From Methylomicrobium lacus LW14 (lineage in GTDB: Bacteria > Pseudomonadota > Gammaproteobacteria > Methylococcales > Methylomonadaceae), in NCBI RefSeq assembly GCF_000527095.1, contig NZ_AZUN01000001.1:3795501-3859500 (forward strand): 64,000 nucleotides of DNA. Direction: 5' to 3'. Shown here piece by piece: positions 26,736 to 34,717 of this stretch (the first letter of the stretch is position 1; every line of letters begins with the position of its first letter). The notes under the pieces are model-generated. The model was not told where the DNA came from and ran no database searches. It saw only the letters and a list, made by a program, of their open reading frames with translations. The translations under genes were made by a program, and so were the position numbers.

Positions 26736-27665
26736 ATGTTGTTCCCCAAAGATTTCATCGAAACCGCCGAAGGCCTGTTGTTTGCGGTCGTCAACCCCGG
26801 CCTGGAGCAGGGCAAGGCGCTGTGTTTTTTGCGCTATGTGCATGACGGCGGCCGTTGGCGCAAGCAGGCGACCGATGAGGCGAATGCCTTTTTGCGCCAG
26901 CATCACCCCGATTATCTGCATTATTCGCCCGTCCTGGATGCGGAGCTGCATGCGGTTGATGTCGAAAGAATCGCCAAGCGCCATCAGCCTAGGCAGCGCC
27001 TCTTGCATATCATGCGGAGTGAGCAGCATGATCCGATCGAGCGCGACGTTTTGATGCTCGGCGAATTGCTCAAGCAACAAGGAATGGACCTGGAAAGGGT
27101 CGGCATCACCGGGTCCGTCCTGGTCGGCGTGCAAAAAGACAGTTCGGACATCGATCTGGTCTGTTACGGGCGCGAGGCGTTCCATCGATGCAGGGCCGCC
27201 GTCAGGACGCTGATCGAACAAAACCGCTTGCAGGAGCTAACTGACAGCGACTGGCGGGAATCGTATCGGCGCCGGGATTGTTCGCTTGGTTACGAGGATT
27301 ATGTCTGGCACGAAAAGCGTAAATTCAACAAGGCGATGGTGAATGGGCGCAAGTTCGACCTGAGCCTGATCGAGCCGGAAGATACAGGCGGACAGGAGTG
27401 CTATCAGAAGCTTGAGCCGATTACGCTGATCTGCAGGATTACGGACGATACGCGCGCGTTCGATTATCCGTCCGTTTATCGCATCGAGCATCAGGCGATT
27501 TCCTCTATCGTCTGTTTCACCGCGACTTATACCGGCCAGGCGGTTAACGGAGAGCGGGTCGAAGTATCGGGCATGCTCGAGCGGAATGCGCGGGGCGCGC
27601 AGCATATCGTGGTCGGCTCCAGCCGCGAAGCGCACGGCGAATACATCCGGGTGATCGATGCTTAA
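26736..27665 (+). CDS. Nucleotidyltransferase domain protein beside the C1 island
   Basis: Protein of 309 residues. The centre carries a polymerase-beta type nucleotidyltransferase signature, GITGSVLVGVQKDSSDIDLV near residue 125, with the GS and DxD residues that bind metal and nucleotide. The N-terminus LFPKDFIETAEGLLFAVV and C-terminus GERVEVSGMLERNA look like small beta domains. Similar architecture is known to me mainly from archaeal predicted nucleotidyltransferases; this is a recollection, not a search. It overlaps the HAD gene by eight bases, so the two are translationally coupled. Function unknown; nucleotide transfer to a cofactor precursor or an RNA is possible. The frame is open back to 26559, but 26736 gives the first sensible start. 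Confidence 0.7.
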   Translation: MLFPKDFIETAEGLLFAVVNPGLEQGKALCFLRYVHDGGRWRKQATDEANAFLRQHHPDYLHYSPVLDAELHAVDVERIAKRHQPRQRLLHIMRSEQHDPIERDVLMLGELLKQQGMDLERVGITGSVLVGVQKDSSDIDLVCYGREAFHRCRAAVRTLIEQNRLQELTDSDWRESYRRRDCSLGYEDYVWHEKRKFNKAMVNGRKFDLSLIEPEDTGGQECYQKLEPITLICRITDDTRAFDYPSVYRIEHQAISSIVCFTATYTGQAVNGERVEVSGMLERNARGAQHIVVGSSREAHGEYIRVIDA

Positions 27666-28320
27666 GCGGGGTGAGTTTGCGGCGGTTATCTTCGACATGG
27701 ACGGCCTGGTGCTCGATACCGAAAAGACCTATCGGATCGCTTGGCGCGAAGCCGGCCGGGCGATGCGTTATGACTTGCCGGATGCCTTTCTCGAGGCGTT
27801 GACCGGTTTGGCTATCGATGCGGTGCTGCAGGAAATCGAAGGCTTCTGCGGTCCCGGTTTCGATACGAGCGAGTTTAACCGCCTGAGCGCGGCATGCTGG
27901 CGCGACCATGTGGCGGCGCACGGCATCGAGGTCAAGCGCGGCTTTCATGCGCTGCGGGATTATCTGGATCAGGAAGGCATCCCTTTTTGTCTGGCGACTA
28001 ACAGTACCTTAATCAATGCGGAAGAATGTCTGCGCTTGGCCGGGCTCGAAGGCGTCTTTGCGGCGCTGATCGCGCGCGATCATGTCGAGCGCGGCAAGCC
28101 GGCGCCCGATATTTTTCTGCAAGCGGCGGCGACGCTCGATGTGGCGATCGACCGCTGCCTGGTGCTGGAAGATTCATCCGCCGGCATCGAGGCTGCGGCC
28201 AGGGCGGGCGCTTTGCCGGTGATGGTGCCGTCGGCCTTGCCGGTGGAGGCGGCAACGGCTGCGCGTTGCAGGTTCGTGCTGAATGATCTCGGCGAACTGT
28301 TGGATTTGATGCACTGTTAG
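27658..28320 (+). CDS. HAD-superfamily phosphatase
   Basis: Protein of 220 residues and a haloacid-dehalogenase-like phosphatase of subfamily I. Motif I is VIFDMDGLVLDTEKTY, with the nucleophile and acid Asp at residues 13 and 15. A helical cap follows. Motif II is CLATNST, and motifs III/IV are RGKPAPDIF and LVLEDSSAGIEAA. It resembles beta-phosphoglucomutase/YcjU-type phosphatases. It is coupled to the nucleotidyltransferase upstream, so the two probably act on the same nucleotide or sugar phosphate. It ends 66 bases before beta-RFAP synthase, with a -10 element between, so it may or may not belong to the cofactor operon. Confidence 0.85.
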   Translation: MLKRGEFAAVIFDMDGLVLDTEKTYRIAWREAGRAMRYDLPDAFLEALTGLAIDAVLQEIEGFCGPGFDTSEFNRLSAACWRDHVAAHGIEVKRGFHALRDYLDQEGIPFCLATNSTLINAEECLRLAGLEGVFAALIARDHVERGKPAPDIFLQAAATLDVAIDRCLVLEDSSAGIEAAARAGALPVMVPSALPVEAATAARCRFVLNDLGELLDLMHC

Positions 28321-28344
28321 GTCGCCGCTGTCAACCCGATCGTG

Positions 28345-28350
28345 TATAAT
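28345..28350 (+). promoter_or_regulatory. -10 element before the H4MPT operon
   Basis: A perfect TATAAT lies 36 bases before the start of beta-RFAP synthase, in the only clear gap preceding the run of tightly spaced genes. No good -35 is visible at 16-18 bases, so an activator may be required. Confidence 0.45.
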
Positions 28351-28386
28351 TGCCCGTTTTTTCAATGCAGTCTGTGAAATAATTCC

Positions 28387-29355
28387 TTGCAATTTCGACA
28401 TCAGAAAGTATCTGTGACCGCGCCGGCTCGGCTGCATATGGGGTTTATCGACTTGAGCGGTTCCCTCGGGCGGCATTTCGGCAGCATTGGCGTGGCGCTG
28501 AATGAGCAGTCGACCCGGTTGACGGTGGTCGAGGCGGAGCGGCGCCTTATCTCGGGGCCTTCGGCCGCGCGCGCGGAAAAATGCCTGACGACACTGTGCA
28601 AGGCGCTCAACGTGCCGGATACGCTCGAAATCCACATCGAAAGCGCGATACCCGAGCATGTCGGCCTCGGTTCAGGCACGCAGATGTCGCTCGCGATCGG
28701 GGCGGCGCTGAATGCGTTTTATGATTTGGGGCTGAGTGTTCGCGACATCGCGAAGGTGATGGTCCGGGGGCTGCGTTCCGGCATCGGCATCGGCGTGTTC
28801 GAGCAGGGCGGTCTGGTCGTCGACGGCGGCCGCGGCGAACATACGATTACGCCGCCGCTGTTGGCGCGGATGGCGATTCCGGAGGCCTGGCGTTTTATTC
28901 TGGTGTTCGACAAGCGCGGCCAGGGGCTGCACGGCTTGCAGGAAATCCAGGCATTTCAGGAGCTGCCGCCGTTTCCCCGGCGCGAGGCCGAACAATTGTG
29001 CTATTTGCTGTTGATGCAGGCGCTGCCGGCGATCGCCGAGAACGACATCGTCAGGTTTGGCGAGGTGATTACGCGTCTGCAGCGTTCGGTCGGCGAGCAT
29101 TTTGCGGCGGTGCAGGGCGGTATTTATACCAGTCCGGAGGTAGCCGCCGCGATGGAATGGCTGGCCGAGCAGGGCGCGGTCGCGGTCGGGCAAACGTCCT
29201 GGGGGCCGACCGGATTTTGTATGGTGAATGGTGCCGGTCGGGCGGAGGCTCTGGTCGATTTGGCGCGGCGAAAATTTGCGGCCAGCGATACGCTGGTGTT
29301 TATCGGTGCGAGCGCCCGCAACAGCGGTGGGCTGGTGGTTGTCGAGTCGTTGTGA
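28387..29355 (+). CDS. Beta-ribofuranosylaminobenzene 5'-phosphate synthase
   Basis: Protein of 322 residues that couples p-hydroxy- or p-aminobenzoate with PRPP, the first committed step of methanopterin synthesis. It belongs to the GHMP-kinase-like family: the N-terminal APARLHMGFIDLSG motif, PEHVGLGSGTQMSLAIGAAL near residue 95 and GIGVFEQGGLVVDGG near 135 are typical. The start is uncertain: TTG at 28387 gives the longest protein, while GTG at 28414 starts right at TAPARLHMGF. It opens a closely packed run through mch to the CitG-like gene. Confidence 0.93.
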   Translation: MQFRHQKVSVTAPARLHMGFIDLSGSLGRHFGSIGVALNEQSTRLTVVEAERRLISGPSAARAEKCLTTLCKALNVPDTLEIHIESAIPEHVGLGSGTQMSLAIGAALNAFYDLGLSVRDIAKVMVRGLRSGIGIGVFEQGGLVVDGGRGEHTITPPLLARMAIPEAWRFILVFDKRGQGLHGLQEIQAFQELPPFPRREAEQLCYLLLMQALPAIAENDIVRFGEVITRLQRSVGEHFAAVQGGIYTSPEVAAAMEWLAEQGAVAVGQTSWGPTGFCMVNGAGRAEALVDLARRKFAASDTLVFIGASARNSGGLVVVESL

Positions 29356-29394
29356 GTTAAACGGACCTGCGAAAGCGGATAAGGGTATGTCCTA

Positions 29395-30489
29395 GTGAAT
29401 CGTTCAAAATGTTTGCTGATTGTTGCCAGTTCCGGCCGTATGCTGGCCGAAGCGGCGCGCAAAGCCGGGTTTCAGACCTTGGTGCTCGATCTTTATGCCG
29501 ATCTGGATACTCGGATGCATTCTGTCAAGGTGCGTCGGGCACCGTCATTGGCGGTCGAGCATGTGGTGCCGGTTCTGGAGGATTTGATCGGGCATTACGA
29601 TGTCGGTCAGGTCATTTACGGCAGCGGCCTGGAATCGCATCCGGAAACGTTGGATTATCTGAATCAGCGGTTTACGGTTCTGGGCAATACGCCGGCCGTA
29701 TTTCGCAGTTTTCAGGATAAGGAAGGGTTTTTTGCTGCGTTGACCGAGCTAAAGATTCCTTTTCCAAAAGTTTCATTTGCGATGCCCCACTCTGGCCAGG
29801 ATTGGCTGAGCAAGCCGATGCAAGGGCAGGGCGGTCTGGGGATTCGCCGTCATGATCCGAATTATCCGGTTCATGAAGGCGTTTATTGGCAGAAATTCCA
29901 GTCCGGAACGCCAGGTTCGGTGCTGTTTTTGGCCGACACGCGAGACGCGCGCGTGATCGGCTTCAATCTGCAATTTACCGCCAAGTTAGAAGCTGGCCTT
30001 GAATTTGCTTTTTCCGGACTCATTAATCACTCGACTTTATCCCGCAGTCAGAAAATGCTGATTTTCGACTGGTTGACTCGATGCGTCCGCGCTTTTGGCT
30101 TGAAGGGGCTGAATTCGCTCGATTACATTCAGGACGGCGAGCGCGTCTATGCCTTGGAAATCAATCCGCGCCCGTCCGCGAGCATGCAGTTATACGGCGA
30201 TTTACTGATGCATCATGTCGAGGCCTGCCAAGGCCGGTTGCCGGAGGCGTTGCCGAAGCAGCGAGGTTTTGCTGGCTTCCAGGTCGTTTATGCCGATAAG
30301 GACTTGCGAGTTTCCGATGCTTTTGACTGGCCCGAGTGGACGCAGGACAGGCCGGGGAGCGGTGCGGTTTGCCGCCCAGGGCAGCCCGTGTGCAGCATCA
30401 CTGCCCGTCGCAGCGAGCCGCGGCAGGTGTTGGCGGTGCTGGCGACCCGGCAGCAACAAATTTTCAATCAATTAATAAAGGTTCAGTGA
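29395..30489 (+). CDS. ATP-grasp ligase of the H4MPT cluster
   Basis: Protein of 364 residues with an ATP-grasp fold: a phosphate-binding loop MQGQGGLGIRR near residue 141, a metal/nucleotide segment GLNSLDYIQDGERV, and EINPRPSASMQLYG near 258 that holds the catalytic Glu/Asn. Such enzymes join a carboxylate to an amine using ATP. It starts with GTG and lies one base before mch, as ATP-grasp genes do in methylotroph H4MPT islands. The precise ligation (side chain of H4MPT or methylofuran) cannot be told. It is distinct from the two other ATP-grasp genes in this island. Confidence 0.85.
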   Translation: MNRSKCLLIVASSGRMLAEAARKAGFQTLVLDLYADLDTRMHSVKVRRAPSLAVEHVVPVLEDLIGHYDVGQVIYGSGLESHPETLDYLNQRFTVLGNTPAVFRSFQDKEGFFAALTELKIPFPKVSFAMPHSGQDWLSKPMQGQGGLGIRRHDPNYPVHEGVYWQKFQSGTPGSVLFLADTRDARVIGFNLQFTAKLEAGLEFAFSGLINHSTLSRSQKMLIFDWLTRCVRAFGLKGLNSLDYIQDGERVYALEINPRPSASMQLYGDLLMHHVEACQGRLPEALPKQRGFAGFQVVYADKDLRVSDAFDWPEWTQDRPGSGAVCRPGQPVCSITARRSEPRQVLAVLATRQQQIFNQLIKVQ

Positions 30490-30490
30490 G

Positions 30491-31474
30491 ATGGAATATC
30501 AAGCGAGTGTGAATAAGTTGACCCAGCCTCTGGTGCAGCATTTGATCGCGAATGCGGACAAGCTGCGGGTGGCGGTCGAGACTCTCGGCAACGGCTGCAC
30601 GATCATCGATGCCGGCATCAAGGTGCCGGGCGGTCTCGAGGCCGGCCGGATCATCGCCGAAATCTGTCTCGGCGGCATGGGCACGGTCACACTGAGTCAC
30701 AGCCCTTACGCCACGAACTGGCCTTTGACCGTGAACGTGCATACCGGTAATCCGGTATTGGGCTGTCTCGGCAGCCAGTATGCGGGCTGGAGTCTGTCGC
30801 ACGAGAAATATTATGCGCTCGGCTCGGGCCCTGCGCGCGCGCTGGCGACCAAGCTGAAGGAAGGCAAGGAGGAGTCGGTCGAGGAATTGTACAAGGAGCT
30901 GGATTACCGCGACCGCTTTGATTCGACCGTGCTGGTGATCGAAAACGATGCGATTCCGCCGCTGGAGATCGTCGAAAGAGTTGCCAGTGCCTGCAAGGTC
31001 GCCCCCAGTAAATTGACCATCATCGTGACGCCGACCAGCTCGCTGGCCGGCGGTTTGCAGGTCGTCGCGCGCGTGCTCGAGGTTGCGATGCACAAGGCAC
31101 ATGCACTGCATTTCCCGCTTGAAAACATCATCGACGGCTCCGGCAGCGCGCCGGTTTGCCCGCCGCATCCGAACTTCGTCAAGGCGATGGGGCGCACCAA
31201 TGACGCGATTCTGTTCGCGGGTCAGGTGCATTTGTTCGTGAAGGGCAGCGACGAAGCGGCCGAAAAGCTCGCGAGAGAATTGCCGAGTTCGACTTCGAAA
31301 GATTACGGCAAGCCGTTTGCGGATATTTTCAAGCAATACGAATACGATTTCTTCAAGATCGATGCGATGTTGTTCAGCCCTGCCAGCGTGATCGTGACCG
31401 CGGTCGAATCGGGCAAGAGCTTCCGCGCCGGCAAGCTCGACAATGCCTTGCTGGATCAATCTTTCGGCGCGTAA
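30491..31474 (+). CDS. mch: Methenyl-tetrahydromethanopterin cyclohydrolase
   Basis: Protein of 327 residues hydrolysing methenyl-H4MPT to formyl-H4MPT in the cytoplasmic formaldehyde oxidation route. Characteristic segments are GCTIIDAGIKVPGGLEAGRI near residue 35, ICLGGMGTVTLSH near 57, NPVLGCLGSQYAGWSL near 83 and IIDGSGSAPVCPPHPNFVKA near 215. The length matches bacterial Mch. Its start follows the ATP-grasp stop by one base. It is functionally tied to fae, encoded 2 kb downstream in the same island. The dehydrogenase (mtdB/C) and formyltransferase/hydrolase (fhc) genes are not in this window. Confidence 0.98.
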   Translation: MEYQASVNKLTQPLVQHLIANADKLRVAVETLGNGCTIIDAGIKVPGGLEAGRIIAEICLGGMGTVTLSHSPYATNWPLTVNVHTGNPVLGCLGSQYAGWSLSHEKYYALGSGPARALATKLKEGKEESVEELYKELDYRDRFDSTVLVIENDAIPPLEIVERVASACKVAPSKLTIIVTPTSSLAGGLQVVARVLEVAMHKAHALHFPLENIIDGSGSAPVCPPHPNFVKAMGRTNDAILFAGQVHLFVKGSDEAAEKLARELPSSTSKDYGKPFADIFKQYEYDFFKIDAMLFSPASVIVTAVESGKSFRAGKLDNALLDQSFGA

Positions 31475-31483
31475 AAGGCATTC

Positions 31484-32404
31484 GTGCGCCGCATCGCAAT
31501 AGTTACCGACGATCCGGGCTGGCACGGCAAACGGCTGACGCAGGCGTTTGCCGAGTACGGCTGCCGGGCGGAATACGTTTCGCTGACCGAATGCCGGTTT
31601 GCGCTGGCCTCCGGTCGCCTGCCGGTCTGGATTCCGGGCTTTGATCAGGCGCTTCCCGATGCGGTGTTCGTGCGCGGGGTTCCCGGCGGCTCGCTTGAGG
31701 AAGTGGTGCTGTATCTGGATATTCTGCACGCGCTGAAGCTCCTGGGGGTTCCGGTCTATAACGACGGCCGCGCGATCGAGCGCAGCGTCGACAAGGGCAT
31801 GACCAGCTTTCTGTTGCAGCGCGCGGGCCTGCCGACGCCGCCGACCTGGGTACTGCGCGATCCTGAGGCAGCGCGGCGGATCGCCGAGAATGAATTGCAA
31901 GGCGGCCATTTATTGATCAGCAAGCCCTTGTTCGGCTCGCAGGGCGAAGGCATCCGCCGGATCGAAAAAATGACCGATCTGTTCTGGCTGACCTCGAGCC
32001 GCGGCGTGTATTATCTGCAACGCTTCGTGCATGCGGCGGGAGAGGGTTATTACGATCATCGCGTGTTTGTAATCAACGGCCGTGCGGTCGCCGCGATGCG
32101 GCGGCTTGGCAAGTCCTGGCTGAACAATGTCGCTCAGGGCGCGGACTGCGAATGGATCGAGGCGAGCGATGAACTGGCCGGGCTGGCGATCAGGGCGACC
32201 CGGACGCTCGAAATGGATTATGCGGGCGTCGACATCATGCTCGACCGGGATGGCCATTACACGGTGATCGAAGTGAACAGCGTGCCGGCCTGGAAAGGGC
32301 TCGAAAGCGTTTGCGATGTGAATGTCGCGGAGCTGCTGGTCGAGGATCTGCTCGGGCGCTATCTGGGTCTGAGTCGCTCTGAGGCGCCAGTCGAAGTTTC
32401 ATGA
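31484..32404 (+). CDS. RimK-like ATP-grasp ligase (MptN-like)
   Basis: Protein of 306 residues starting with GTG nine bases after mch. It belongs to the RimK/MptN branch of ATP-grasp enzymes: ISKPLFGSQGEGIRRIE near residue 145 is the P-loop-like lid, RVFVINGRAVAAMRR follows, and MDYAGVDIMLDRDGHYTVIE with VNSVPAWKGL carries the metal-binding Asp/Glu/Asn residues. MptN adds alpha-linked glutamate to tetrahydromethanopterin in archaea, and a RimK-like gene next to mch is usual in methylotrophs. I infer glutamylation of the C1 carrier. Its stop overlaps the next start in ATGA. Confidence 0.85.
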   Translation: MRRIAIVTDDPGWHGKRLTQAFAEYGCRAEYVSLTECRFALASGRLPVWIPGFDQALPDAVFVRGVPGGSLEEVVLYLDILHALKLLGVPVYNDGRAIERSVDKGMTSFLLQRAGLPTPPTWVLRDPEAARRIAENELQGGHLLISKPLFGSQGEGIRRIEKMTDLFWLTSSRGVYYLQRFVHAAGEGYYDHRVFVINGRAVAAMRRLGKSWLNNVAQGADCEWIEASDELAGLAIRATRTLEMDYAGVDIMLDRDGHYTVIEVNSVPAWKGLESVCDVNVAELLVEDLLGRYLGLSRSEAPVEVS

Positions 32405-33249
32405 TCGCCCCTCCAGCGCTCGAAGCGCTGTTCCGCGAAGCCTGCGAAATCGAATTGCAGGCGTTCAAACCCGGTAATGTCAGCGTCTATGCGGACGGCC
32501 ACGACATGACGGTGGCCGACTTCAGGCTGAGCGCCGAAGTCAGCGCCGGCCCCTTGTGCAATCCGGCCTATTCTCTGGGCGAGAAAATCTATTACGCGGT
32601 CAAGGCGACGCGCGAGGCGGTCGGCTGCAATACGAATCTCGGGATTTTGTTGCTGTGCGCGCCGCTGGTGCAGGCGGCGTATCAGTTGCAGGGTGAGCCG
32701 TTGCGGCAGGCTTTGGGGCGCGTGTTGGAGTCAACCACGATAGACGATGCGGACTGGGTTTTCAGGGCGATCACGCTGGCCGCTCCCGGCGGACTCGGCA
32801 ATGCAAGCGAGCAGGATGTGCATCAAAAAGCCGGCGTGAACCTGCTCGAAGCGATGCGTCTGGCGGCTTCGAGAGACCGCATAGCCTTTCAATATAGCTC
32901 AAACTATCAAGATATATTCGATTTCTCCACAAAATTGTATTACAATGTTATAAGTGGAAGGATTGGTCGTAATTGGGCGGCTCTACTGGTTTATGCCGGA
33001 TTGTTGAGCCGATTTCCCGATAGTCATATCGAAAGGAAGTATGGTGTCCAATACACCGGGATGGTAAAAGCCAGGATGGCTGAGCTTGGCGATGCGCTTC
33101 TGCAAGCAGAAAGTCCCGAGCAAATGTTGCCGTTGCTTTATCGGATAGATCAGGAATTCAAGTCCAAGGGCATTAACCCTGGCACGACGGCTGATCTAAC
33201 CGTGGCAACACTTTTTACGGTATTGTTAGAAGATAGCTTGAGTGCTTGA
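32401..33249 (+). CDS. Triphosphoribosyl-dephospho-CoA synthase-like (CitG/MdcB family)
   Basis: Protein of 282 residues. It has the CitG family pattern: ACEIELQAFKPGNVSVYADG near residue 14, NLGILLLCAPLVQAAYQL, APGGLGNASEQDVHQ, and the GINPGTTADLTVATLF ending with its Asp. CitG makes a ribosylated dephospho-CoA prosthetic group. The homologue in methylotroph H4MPT islands (often called orf5) has no proven reaction; attachment of a ribosyl phosphate to a cofactor is an attractive inference. From about base 32883 the GC content and codon use fall abruptly and stay low into fae, suggesting that the 3' third was exchanged by recombination. Confidence 0.87.
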   Translation: MIAPPALEALFREACEIELQAFKPGNVSVYADGHDMTVADFRLSAEVSAGPLCNPAYSLGEKIYYAVKATREAVGCNTNLGILLLCAPLVQAAYQLQGEPLRQALGRVLESTTIDDADWVFRAITLAAPGGLGNASEQDVHQKAGVNLLEAMRLAASRDRIAFQYSSNYQDIFDFSTKLYYNVISGRIGRNWAALLVYAGLLSRFPDSHIERKYGVQYTGMVKARMAELGDALLQAESPEQMLPLLYRIDQEFKSKGINPGTTADLTVATLFTVLLEDSLSA

Positions 33250-33259
33250 TGTAGCCATA

Positions 33260-33316
33260 ATAGCGCTATGTCAGTCGCGGATATCCGCTAACAATCGTAA
33301 TGATACTGGAATCATT
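33260..33316 (+). promoter_or_regulatory. fae upstream region with three palindromes
   Basis: Within 57 bases are ATAGCGCTAT (33260-33269), GCGGATATCCGC (33277-33288) and AATGAT/ATCATT around six bases (33299-33316). No clear sigma-70 hexamers with normal spacing are seen. Clustered dyads before a highly expressed gene suggest regulator binding or leader structure. Confidence 0.45.
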
Positions 33317-33353
33317 TTTTTATAACTTTTTTCTTCACAGGGGAAAAACAAGC

Positions 33354-33863
33354 ATGGCTAAAATCAATAAATTGTGCGTTGGTGAATCTTTAGTTGGCGA
33401 AGGCAACGAAGTTGCGCACATCGACCTGATCATCGGACCAAGAGGTTCTGCTGCTGAAAGCGCATTTGCAATCGCTTTGACCAACAACAAAGACGGTTTC
33501 TCTACTTTGTTGGCTGTTGTTGCTCCAAACCTGATGGTTAAGCCAGCAACCATTTTGTTCAATAAAGTCACCATCAAAGGCGCCAAGCAAGCTGTGCAAA
33601 TGTTTGGCCCAGCACAACGCGGTGTGGCGATGGCTGTTGCTGACAGCGTTGAAGACGGCACCATCCCAGCTGATGAAGCCGATGACCTGTTCATCAGCGT
33701 TGGCGTTTTCATTCACTGGGCTGCTGAAGACGACGCGAAAATCCAAGAGTACAACTATAAAGCAACCAAAGAAGCACTCGCGCGCGCTGTTGCCGGTTCT
33801 CCTACCGCTGCTGAAGTTGTTGCTGCCAAAGGCACTGCGAAACACCCATTCGCTGCCAACTAA
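33354..33863 (+). CDS. fae: Formaldehyde-activating enzyme
   Basis: Protein of 169 residues that condenses formaldehyde with H4MPT to methylene-H4MPT, the entry step of formaldehyde oxidation. KLCVGESLVGEGNEVAHIDL contains the catalytic His22, followed by IIGPRGSAAESAF and PAQRGVAMAVADSVEDG. The ATG at 33354 gives the family N-terminus and follows AGGGG. Codon use (mostly preferred, AT-richer synonymous codons) differs from the upstream cofactor genes and fits very high expression, or a different origin. It has its own upstream region with palindromes and a strong terminator. Confidence 0.98.
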   Translation: MAKINKLCVGESLVGEGNEVAHIDLIIGPRGSAAESAFAIALTNNKDGFSTLLAVVAPNLMVKPATILFNKVTIKGAKQAVQMFGPAQRGVAMAVADSVEDGTIPADEADDLFISVGVFIHWAAEDDAKIQEYNYKATKEALARAVAGSPTAAEVVAAKGTAKHPFAAN

Positions 33864-33886
33864 TCAGCTTTTAGCTTTTTAGGCGC

Positions 33887-33919
33887 AAAAAAATACCCCA
33901 CTCGTTGGGGTATTTTTTT
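33887..33919. terminator. Bidirectional terminator between fae and the HisA-like gene
   Basis: A perfect 14-base stem, AAAAAAATACCCCA (33887-33900) against TGGGGTATTTTTTT (33906-33919), with loop CTCGT. The T-run on either strand makes it work in both directions, as expected between convergent genes. Confidence 0.95.
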
Positions 33920-33921
33920 GT

Positions 33922-34608
33922 CTAAAGCGCGGCGAGTTCGGCGCGCCCGATCGCGCCCGAATGCAGCGCGCTGGCGACCAGCGCCTGGTGAATGCCGATT
34001 TTTTTCAGTTCCAGCAAGTCTCCCTGGTTTCTGATGCCGCCGGCGGCGATGAAATTTTTGCCGGGATGATTTTTGCAAAATGCTGCCAGTCTTTCCAAAT
34101 CCGGGCCCGACCCGCTGCCGACGCGCTCCAGCGTCATGATGATCATGTCGTTCGGCCAATGGCTTGGTGTGGTAAACAGGCTTTCGGCGCCCAGGCATCT
34201 TGTGCCGACAGAGTCCAGCGACAAAATAAAGTCCTTCGCGTAGGTTTCGAGCAAGTTCACGCTGTCATCCCGCAACGATTCGCTGCCGAGCACCGTCCTG
34301 ATATTTTCGGGCGGATTGCCGTGCGCAGGCCCGGCGCAGAGGCCGCTGTCGAGCCAAAAGGTGCGTTCCGGAAAACGCTCGGCCATGGCGTGGATCAAGG
34401 CGCGATGATCGCCTTGTTGTTCCAGCGCATTCAGGTCGGCGATATAAAAAATCTGAAAATCATATAATTTCAGATAGGCGCCGATCACCTCGCTTATGTC
34501 CGCGGACGGGCATAAATCGGTATGAATCGGCAAATAAGACTCGCGCTTGCCCTGCCTCGCGTGCACGACGACGCCGTCTTTCAAATCGATCACCGGAATG
34601 ACTTGCAT
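33922..34608 (-). CDS. HisA-like TIM-barrel protein of the C1 island
   Basis: Protein of 228 residues. The start QVIPVIDLKDGVVVHARQG matches the HisA/HisF beta/alpha barrel, with the catalytic Asp in IDLKDG. FYIADLNALEQQG and FIAAGGIRNQGDLLEL are the two phosphate-binding halves. True HisA sits in the his operon. HisA-like genes beside ATP-grasp and mch genes occur in methylotrophs and methanogens, where a role in H4MPT or methanofuran synthesis has been proposed. It is convergent with fae and divergent from the MfnD-like gene. It is not a reliable histidine biosynthesis gene. Confidence 0.8.
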   Translation of the reverse strand: MQVIPVIDLKDGVVVHARQGKRESYLPIHTDLCPSADISEVIGAYLKLYDFQIFYIADLNALEQQGDHRALIHAMAERFPERTFWLDSGLCAGPAHGNPPENIRTVLGSESLRDDSVNLLETYAKDFILSLDSVGTRCLGAESLFTTPSHWPNDMIIMTLERVGSGSGPDLERLAAFCKNHPGKNFIAAGGIRNQGDLLELKKIGIHQALVASALHSGAIGRAELAAL

Positions 34609-34717
34609 GTTGTAGGGAGTTCATCCAAAAGCTTAAGGCGGCAATGATACAATATTCCGTTTGATGGCATCGATGCTCTTTCGATCAAGCGATGAAAAAC
34701 GAATTAAAGGAAGCGCA

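Noticed and set aside
30464..31909. 481-codon open frame on the minus strand opposite mch and the RimK-like gene
   Set aside because: It is the mirror of two well-supported genes with strong codon bias; the translation is low in hydrophobic order and rich in His, Arg and Gln, typical of antisense frames in GC-rich genes.
33922..34608. HisA-like gene as true hisA of histidine biosynthesis
   Set aside because: No other his gene is near, the neighbours are all C1-cofactor genes, and the barrel diverges from HisA after the first strands.
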